DNA of 64,000 nucleotides from Lepas anatifera (Eukaryota > Arthropoda > Thecostraca > Lepadidae): NCBI GenBank assembly GCA_034440635.1, contig JAOTON010001678.1, positions 310,001-374,000 of the forward strand. Direction: 5' to 3'. The translations under genes were made by a program, and so were the position numbers. Of this stretch, positions 56,238 through 64,000 are shown piece by piece. The notes under the pieces were generated by a model. The model ran no database searches. It was not told the origin of the DNA and worked only from the letters and a program-made list of their open reading frames with translations. Every line of letters begins with the position of its first letter. Position 1 is the first letter of the stretch.

Positions 56238-56813
56238 TAGTTAGGCAGACGTAAAACGGGAACAGTAATGCACAGTGACTGGTTTTATGTATGTGTGTTT
56301 ACTAGCAGGCCCAAATAACGGGAAATGATAGAGTTCACGCAGTTCTCCCACGTTTCAACGTACGTGGTGTGGGTGAAGCAAACGACCGACTCTTTAAAGA
56401 CATAGTAGGTTGAAGAAGATGGAGTAGTTTGGTGGATATTGTCTGAATGTCCGTCGGCAATTGGACCACCAGCAAGTCAAAACCTTTATTACAGTCAATT
56501 TTGCTCCATTCGTTTGCTACAAGGGGTCTTACAGATATGTACCATATCGCCACGTTTTTTTCCTATCAATCAATTTATCAACCCAATCAAATCTGTTATA
56601 CTTGGAGTGTCATACTTTCACAATGAATTTTGAACTGAGATAGCTCAGTTTGTAGAGTGTGTCGAAAGCCACCATTGAAACATTGCGCTTCACCCAAAGT
56701 TATATGTATAATATTTCTGCACACTTTAGGGTTTAAGGGGGCCTTAAGGCCCTAATCCAAGCCATGAAGAAATCCCTCTCCATCTGGTCACAAATTTGAT
56801 TGGTCTAAATCAT
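56238..56813. other. Unassigned AT-rich sequence
   Basis: No gene or repeat family recognised. Confidence 0.4.
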
Positions 56814-57122
56814 AGCCCTGTTCCAGCTGTCAGCACAGTTTTGTCAGCAGGACCTCGAGCCACTCCTCCAGAAAAGAAATATCAGCGCCATAATCGCCTC
56901 TAGTTTGTGGTAATTAAGGGGAACTTCAACCTTTATGCCATTAAAAAATATTAGGCTGCCACTTCGTGCACTTGCTATTTTTCATCAGCGCAAACAGCAG
57001 GCCATCAGCCTGTAGAACCTCTAGAACTAGTTCCCGGGGAGAGGCTACAGTCCAGTGACGTAGGCGCAACGCTGCCCGCTGATTGGTGCTGACAAAACTC
57101 TGCTGACAGCTGGAACAGGGCT
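56814..57122 (-). mobile_element. PIF/Harbinger-like MITE, second copy
   Basis: The ends AGCCCTGTTCCAGCTGTCAG are repeated in inverse at the right with few differences. The interior is the reverse of 13040-13344 (for example TAGGCTGCCACTTCGTGCA). The flanking trinucleotides CAT and CTT match at two of three positions. Confidence 0.75.
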
Positions 57123-59516
57123 CTTAAGGCGTGACTGCCAAGCATGTCACGTGCTAAATGCCAACAATCGTAATGCTGCCGCAAGGTTGATATGCCGTGA
57201 GTGGCACTTTTGTGGCCACTCTCGTAATCACACACAATGCTTTGGTCAACCACCATGTCAGCTACATTTATTTTTGGTGACATAAGCTGTGAGAAAAAGG
57301 ATTTGATTTTGTTCGGAGCGATTGAAGGTGGACACGAAATGTGGTCTGCAGATTTGCAGACTTGCGTTGTCCATACATATTTTTTTAGTTTTAAAAAAGG
57401 TTTTCAATGTTTTTTAAGTTCTGCCATTGCAGTCAGTCTACATATCGTAAGCCATAATCATTGTCAGAAGCGATATTCGAATATATGCAATTCGTATTTC
57501 AGCGGGGAGATTGGGCGCAATGGTGATCAAAATCCGACAAAATACGTTCGCTTACCTTTGCCCCAGGACTCACCAAGGCAGTAATATTCAGCCATACCTC
57601 CGGCCAGTCTCTCAGGCCGGTAAAGACCAGACCTGCTGCGCCGGACGGCACCGCCGCCGATCCATTAGTTTCACCTCAAACGCCGGTAATACAGGCCCGT
57701 CAACTTCCCCAGGCATCCCAGCCTCTTCCGCCTCATTGAGGAAGCTTCAGCGCTTCTATAAAGTTTATGGTAGCATTTTGGTGGAGCTCCAGCGTTCAGT
57801 GGCCGGCTGCAGCATCTTAAAGCAGGCTGGCTGTATTCACGTCATAAATCGAAGGGCGGCCGCGCTTGGGAATTGAAACTGCCAGCATCGACGCACATCT
57901 GCCATTGCCGGGCCGGCGTAAATATGCGTGCCGTTTAAGCGGCTGCCGCTACGTTTTGGCACGTGCAAAACACTCCTTTATTTACTGCCGATGGCTAAAG
58001 GAGATGCGTTTCGGAAATACACGCGTGTATGTCTTCCTTCCTGGTGGTTTTCCGGTAAAAGCTGCATAGTAAGTTCTGTCATTTCATTCCGAGTGAATGT
58101 GAAGGAGCGACATCGAAAAGGTTTTGTTTCCATTCCTACATCAGCGGATGGTTTATATGCGCCTCAGCTGAAAGCCCCCACCGTCAGCCCGATTCGCGGC
58201 ACCGCTCCAAATTCCCGTCGGGCATTTCTACAATGGCGTGTCATGACCGCCTGCTGGCGCTATATTAACCCCATTTCACACCTCACTGCCCAACGGAAAT
58301 GGATGCAAAGTCAAACAGAAGGCCACGAGTTAGCGCTCGCTGTACACACCGAGCGGGCATTCCCCGGGCTCCTTTCCGGTCGGGCGGTATAACCCCGTCG
58401 TTTAATAAGTCGGTGTGGCTTTTGTCGGCAGCTGCCGCGTTCTCCCCCCCCGTCCCCTTCCATGTCTGGTCTGGGGCTTCCAGTTCCATTGTCACCATTG
58501 ATTGGCCCGCTGACGCCCAAATTAAGGGGCGGAATTTATTAGCGTTCGCTTCTGGCAGCCTTTGGAAGTATGCTGGCAAACAGAGGCGACCGTTTGGCAG
58601 GCCTGTGTTGGAGCCAGTTGTATTTCCCAGGAGGCTGAACCCTTGCGTGACGGCCGGCGGAAACGTGCATGTGAGTAAGTACTGTTTGCATGGCGCGGAC
58701 ATATTCCTCGGGCAAACAATATAATACGATCGTTTCTTTCACGTTTTGTTGTGAACAGTGACCATGGTCGTAGAAACCGGGGGATCTGAACCGTGGCGCC
58801 GCTTCCATAGAGGCACATGAGGCACTGCCTAGCCACTTGTAAATGGCGAAGTATGTATGTATTTTATGTGAAATAAATTTAATTTGAATCGATGTTTAAC
58901 TTGCAGAGAATATTCCTTTTCCGGATTACTGGGTAGAGCCGACGATTTGCATCATTGACAATCCACGTTTACGGCGTTTGCCGTAAACAAATGCGAGGCG
59001 AGGCACTTCGCGATTCAGCTGAATCTGCCCAACCCCGTGGTGAATCTAACGTGTGCTTTTTATTGACCTCTCTAAAACCTCATTCATGGCTCATTCATGC
59101 GGCTCTTTAATGCCGCATTTGTCTCACGCGCGCTGCCGCATCTTATGACCTTGACCACAGCTGATTCGTTTATTGGCATTCTTGTATTCGCGGATTTCTA
59201 GCCTTCTCAAGTGCTTGACAGTTGTGCGGTAATTATTAGCAATACATTTAATTTGTGAAACCCTTATGAAGGACATGAGTCATGGCACCATGTCTGGTGG
59301 ATGAAATTATGAAAAAATCCGTTCTCGAATCGATCGTACCCTGAGAAATCGGACGTCATAAAAATGAAGTGCCGAAGCCATCCTTGAAATGGGAAGCTCT
59401 CGAGAGTACCTTGTCATTCCCGGCTTACATACCTCCCCTACCAATTTTTCTTCAATCTTGCCGTGTACCTACATACCCTGCCGCACAACCGTTTCCACAA
59501 CCCACCGATTTTTGCG
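57123..59516. other. Unassigned, partly CpG-rich sequence
   Basis: 57500-58720 is GC-richer and open in both directions for up to 141 codons (58299-58724 forward, 58283-58702 reverse). Neither translation resembles a known family, and both cannot be coding. 58800-59516 is plain AT-rich DNA. Confidence 0.35.
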
Positions 59517-59678
59517 CAGTGGCGGATACAGGGGGATGGGGCTGGGGGTTCAAGCCCTAAAAATGTCAGAGTGCCTATAGTTAAGGCATAGCCAGAGGCT
59601 GCTCCGAGGCAATGGTGGGGGAGGCTCGAGACCCCTAGCCCACCCCCCCCCTGAAATGTTATCCGGGATCCGGTACTG
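59517..59678 (+). mobile_element. hAT-like MITE (CTCGAG-core family)
   Basis: It opens CAGTGGCGGATACAGGGGGA and closes GGGATCCGGTACTG, inverted repeats with several mismatches. The core GAGTGCCTATAGTTAAGGCA and GGCTCGAGACCCC matches 1600-1733. No convincing octamer duplication. Confidence 0.65.
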
Positions 59679-60618
59679 GGATGGTGTTGCGTCCTCAAAA
59701 CCCGCGAATCAGGGAGGACGCCCTCCTAAACCTTTTGGGACTCGATCTAGGTTTTTGCATTTTCTCCCTCTTACCTGCGTGAACCAACAGCAATGTTTTG
59801 GTGAGATGCGCCATCGCGCAAAGATACGTAAATATATTCAAATATTTTTCAAAGATAAGCAAATATGCTTAAAACTGGCCTAACCCTTCCCCTCGCCATC
59901 ACTGCTCCGGGGTTCTTCTCCCCGCTGTAAATCTTCCTTGGCGACGTCCCTCCCAGTGGCTATCTACCGAAGCAAAAACACGATTGCAGAAACTGTCTGT
60001 CAGTTGCAAAGAACATTGCAAATTATAATTGGATGCAATTCAATTTAAAACTTAGGCTTTTTTAAAAAAAAATCATCCACCAAAAATAGTTTAAATTTAC
60101 GCTTCAGTCTCCAATGAAATCAGCTCTTAACTCTTCTTGGCTACAGTGCCATTGTTAAACCATTGCTTCGTATGAATCTTAGCAAGTGAACTTTCTCCAA
60201 CCATATTTTTATGAAAAGCGGGGAAACACTGATGTCTCTCACATTAGAAAAGCCTCAATAAAACTAACTGGACATCAGCGAACAGTCAAACAGTCTTGCA
60301 CGTGCTAGGGCTCTAAAAAGAACAACACTAACTTTTCAAACCTGCTCATATTTGGCTATAAGCCCGAAACCAAGCAGAGACAGTCTTATCATTGACGAGG
60401 CGGCGCGGACTTCAGCAGATAGATGGGCCGACCTCTGCAGATCATATGTCAAGCTCAGACATTTGATTTAGTGGCCGAGGAGGGCATCCACTAGGCTTAG
60501 GTCCGTGAGATGATCGTACTGAGGTCATGGTGTTGCAGCCCAGCGCAGCGGGCCGCCATATTTGCTTCCTGGAACATGCGCTGCCCTGTATGACCGTCAC
60601 AGAGTCCTGGTGCTGTAG
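59679..60618. other. Unassigned sequence
   Basis: No gene or repeat family recognised. Confidence 0.4.
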
Positions 60619-61295
60619 CAACCGCGCTGAAGAGAGGTCTGGCACTAACGCACACTAGAGGGGGGCCCGGTAGGCTCCCTTAGACCTCAGGATCTAAGGG
60701 CTTAGAAACACGCCAGCTTGGGGGTGGGTGGGGACTATGCGATCTACATTATAGTGATTTTTCATTAACCTAGGTCAATCTCTTAAATGTCAAACGAGGT
60801 CATAAAGGTCAAATATTGATCGTGCTAGGGACTTATCGGGAAATACCGTGATTAAGGGCAAAAAACCGTAAAGTGCTGAAAACGGACCAAAGGCACAGCG
60901 AAAGGGCACCAAAAATGATTCCTAATATTTTGGGGTCGATGATACCATACTGGGTAACGTCATTTCACCGGAAGCACTGGGCCAATGACCTTGAGCATAC
61001 TGCTTTGACCTTGTCCTGTGAACTTGACCTTGACCTTCATGTGGGGTGACATTGACATACAAACTCGTCCGGATAGCGTTATAACGTCACCAGTCGGTTT
61101 AAGATGCAGGAGAGCTGGTGCAACCGTAGGATTGAGGTGATTACCGGTTTTCCATTTTTACCAATCGATGCGCCCTTGAATTCTCTCAAATGTTTATTAG
61201 TAGCGTTTTTCAGCTACGAACGGTTCTCCAGCCACCGATTAGAAATGGGTTGGGGTGGAGGAGGGCTCCGAGGTCCCCTCCAGTGCGTGTGTTAA
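60619..61295 (-). mobile_element. Family-A AGGTCA-rich element, inverse copy
   Basis: Reading on the minus strand it begins TTAACACACGCACTGGAGGG (TTAA at 61292-61295), continues with CGGTTCTC, CACATGAAGGTCAAGGTCAA and a CAATATTTGACC stretch, and ends in the CTCTAGTGTGCGTTAG and CCTCTCTTCAGCGCGG part. It is 680 bp, shortened relative to 46098-47395. Confidence 0.7.
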
Positions 61296-61609
61296 TGAAT
61301 CTTTCTGAATGCATGCACATATTGCCAGTTATTAACCAAAATGGTCTGCTTCTATCAAATAATTCATACATTCATCAGCCCAGTGGCCTCTCCATAACAT
61401 GCATTCGTTTTGACGTTTATAAACACTACTACACATATTATGAACACGATTAGTTTGTACCTTACCTTCAAAGCCTCGCCACTGAGGGCCGGATCGAATC
61501 ATCTGTGCTGTTTCATCGGACATCAAATACTAGTGTGGAATTGGAAGTTGAAAGAAACGAAAACAAGATAACGCCACTATTCCGCTAGCAGTAGGAACAG
61601 TAGCCTTTG

Positions 61610-61783
61610 GGCTTTACGGCACACCAATTGCTGGGTTTATATGGCGTCGCCGACTCTCACCCTATTAGAAGGGTATACTGGGGTACCAGGAAGTCCTTAT
61701 TCAGTATTCCCACTACCCGGGATTGGAACCCGACTCAGAGCCGTGGAAATCTAACATGCTTCCACTGTGCCACTGCATCCCCC
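61610..61783 (-). mobile_element. SINE with a third type of tRNA-like head
   Basis: On the minus strand it begins GGGGGATGCAGTGGCACAGT (A box GTGGCACAGTGGAAGC), has B box GGGTTCCAATCCC, then TGAATAAGGACTTCC, then the tail GAGAGTCGGCGACGCCATAT and CAATTGGTGTGCCG. The tail matches the SINEs at 42784 and 48647. No clear target duplication is seen. Confidence 0.8.
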
Positions 61784-61837
61784 AGTTTCTCATCTTTTTC
61801 AAATGTAGTCCTAGATCAGATTATTCCGAACTACAGC

Positions 61838-61838
61838 A

Positions 61839-61902
<64 letters not shown>
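61838..61902 (+). repeat. (TC)n microsatellite
   Basis: About 30 TC units with one CTCC interruption. Confidence 0.97.
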
Positions 61903-61903
<1 letters not shown>

Positions 61904-62559
61904 GCACAATGCATTTTTCCACCAACGCTGACGGCGGGAGATCAGCTCCAGGTGAGCTTTCGCAAAAGGCACCACCACGAACACAGCTACGTCTGAGACG
62001 GGCGCACGCACAATTCGTGAAACGCACACCCCTGATATAAAGGCATGCCTGGGGAGCGATAACGTTGCACCGTCCGAGCACTGGGGCTCTTATTGAGCGA
62101 GGAACAGCAGCGCCGCAGCCGGCTGTAACATTTACTCTTGAATAGAAAATGCCTTCTGAGAATAGCAAGTGCGAGTGAGTTTCTGCGGTGGCAGCCTAAC
62201 CCCATGGGGGAGGGGGAGGGGGTGGGGAATTACATACTGCGTACTGCCGTGAGCCAGAGCAAACGCCCCTCGGCCATATCAATCTTCATCCGCGCCAGAA
62301 AAGCGATTGGCATTCGGCGAGACCGCCCTGTTTTGGGATTTGTGAGTAGCTATTGGTCATGAATAGAATATCGAGCACACACTAGCAGAGAAATAACGCC
62401 ACGACGGACCCCCAACGGGACGTCTGACACGTATCGTTTGATCAGATTGGACCGCATGAAATCAATGACAATCAACTATCTGAAACAAAATTTTAGAATT
62501 TGCTTGAACTATTGCCAACTCCTTTCTGTAAAACCAGTAGACCTTCTGATAGCGTGATA
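61903..62559. other. Unassigned sequence
   Basis: No gene or repeat family recognised. Confidence 0.4.
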
Positions 62560-63410
62560 TCTTCTTGACCACAGGATTCGAGTGATATACGGCATAACCT
62601 TGCAAGGTTGCAAAGAGGTTGCAAAGCCATTCGAAAGCACTTGGGTGACATGTTCATTGCGGTGGCATCCATATTCTGGTAAAGTCAAAGGCTAGCTCGC
62701 TGCAGGTCACTGCGTATTTGAAACTTTTCCATATACCCCCAGGCTCAAATATTAAGCAGACTCGATTAAAACGCGATTTGTACGACCTAAGCGGTAATCT
62801 ATAACAGTGCTTTCGTGGTCATTTGATAGGTGTGATAAAAACCCATCGATAGCAGCTACAAGTCAAAGTAAAGCCTAGATTGAGGTCAATCGAGGTCAAG
62901 GATAATACGCTTCACATGCTATGGGATTATTACGTTTTTACCTGTAACTTCCAAACGGAATAGGGTACGATCGTTATTGAGGCACCATTGTTATCATCTT
63001 GTTAATACAACTCGAATGACCTACGGTTTTACCATGCTAGGTTAAGTTCAGAGATTGACCTGACCTCAGGCCACCGAATTGACCGGATGTGACCTTCATG
63101 TGGGTTGAACTTGACATATAATTGGATTATATAACGTTATTACGTCACCATTCGGTCTACAGGCAGGTGAATTGGTGCGACCTCGCGATTGCGACGGTCT
63201 CAACGTATACCTAGGTCTGACTTTGAAAGACTATAAACAAAAAGCATTGATCGATTTTCAAAATTCCTTCACCAATCAACGAGCTCATAAATTTCCTCAA
63301 ATGTGGCCAAGTCGCGTTTTCCGGCGGCGAACGGTTCTCCGGTTACGTCGGAAACATGGGTGGGGGGCACTTAGGTCCCCCTCCATTGGGCATGCTATAA
63401 TTCAAATGTT
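62560..63410 (-). mobile_element. AGGTCA-rich chimeric element (families A and B)
   Basis: 62560-63080 contains family-B-like phrases (CATTCGAAAGCACTTG, ATTGACCTGACCTCAGG). 63080-63410 follows family A in reverse (GTTATTACGTCACCATTCGG, GGCGAACGGTTCTCCGG, GGTCCCCCTCCATTGGGC). It is the same kind of A/B junction as at 2583-3560, in the opposite orientation. TTAA is not preserved. Confidence 0.55.
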
Positions 63411-64000
63411 TTACGTTCTCCTCTCTTCACCCTTTTCACCACTCCTACAACGATTTTTGCTGACGTTTTGTTGAATAAACCGAAAGCGCTCTGACCAGAA
63501 ATTGGTACCGAGTGGAGCAACCCTTAATTCTCAATGAATTCATTTTACACTGATTATGTTACTCCGTTCAAGTCGATTGGGTCCTGCTGGAGTGCTTTTC
63601 ATCCTGGCGTATATGAGTTATGTCAAAAGTAAAACACTAGCAGGAGCGGTGTTCAAATGCACCAACACCTGCGTTGCGTATATGACGTCTGGTTTCAATT
63701 AGAAGCTAGTTGTCTCTGCCTTACTTAAGAATGCCAGTTTTTCAGCCTATGATGATGGTTTATCAAGGAATAGCTTTTTGGTTTTGATCTCCCGCTTGGA
63801 TGATATGGATATGCGAAGGATGTATGTAGCTATCGCGAACAGGGACATGCAGTTCAATTGCACAACAACGTTTAGTGGCTAGATCAGGTGTTGACGACGC
63901 GCAATGCCATCTATACTGTTAATGAATGGAGGGCGTGTGGTGAAAGCGATATCAGGCATGATACTTATGATGTAACACACGTTGTGGGGCATCACTGTCG
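63411..64000. other. Unassigned sequence to window end
   Basis: No gene or repeat family recognised. Confidence 0.4.

Noticed and set aside
58283..58724. Two opposed frames of about 140 codons
   Set aside because: Both occupy the same DNA on opposite strands, neither shows a domain, and no splice signals support either.
59517..59678. 8-bp target duplication around this MITE
   Set aside because: The best octamer match (TTTTTGCG against GTGTTGCG) would need a right border different from that of the aligned copy at 1600.

Overview
The window reads as intergenic or intronic DNA from a repeat-rich metazoan genome. There are no operons, no bacterial-type genes and no long introns-free genes. Instead it is packed with non-autonomous DNA transposons, tRNA-derived SINEs, dinucleotide microsatellites, minisatellites and decayed retroelements. 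The mix of hAT-type termini, tRNA-headed SINEs with a shared tail, a Penelope-like element and AGGTCA-rich DNA repeats points to a marine invertebrate (lophotrochozoan or invertebrate deuterostome). I cannot name the species from sequence alone.

Layout. 1-6 kb: small hAT-like MITEs, an AGGTCA-rich repeat and a TTAA-flanked MITE. 6.5-7.5 kb: a 48-bp minisatellite. About 9.0 kb: the only piece of host gene I recognise, the last exon (minus strand) of a rhodopsin-class GPCR. 9.6-12.8 kb: AGGTCA-rich elements, a 163-bp tandem array and a 22-bp minisatellite. 13-20 kb: small MITEs, CpG-rich sequence, AT and GA microsatellites and another TTAA-flanked AGGTCA-rich element. 20-26 kb: hAT-like MITEs, one interrupted by a TTAA-flanked MITE. 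26.8-29.0 kb: an internally deleted Ty3/Gypsy-like LTR element reduced to a frameshifted integrase and broken by a hAT MITE. 29.8-32 kb: more AGGTCA-rich repeats. 33.5-35.4 kb: a 1.9-kb palindrome built from two head-to-head Penelope-like 3' parts. 38.9-44.0 kb: an AGGTCA-rich element split by a precise 4,141-bp insertion with CACTG...CAGTG ends. That insertion holds a promoter-like segment, an exon-like reading frame, a SINE and a MITE. 44-64 kb: a CpG-rich promoter-like block, further AGGTCA-rich elements, two more SINEs, several hAT-like MITEs and microsatellites.

The elements record their own history through nesting and target-site duplications. The AGGTCA-rich families have TTAA at both ends in the best copies. 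They carry many AGGTCA half-sites, some as perfect DR1 pairs, and cAMP-response-type TGACGTCA palindromes. They are therefore plausible carriers of regulatory sites, although function is inference. The most unusual item is the CACTG element with a possible captured transcription unit. Next are the inverted Penelope-like dimer and the family of SINEs that share a tail but differ in their tRNA-like heads.
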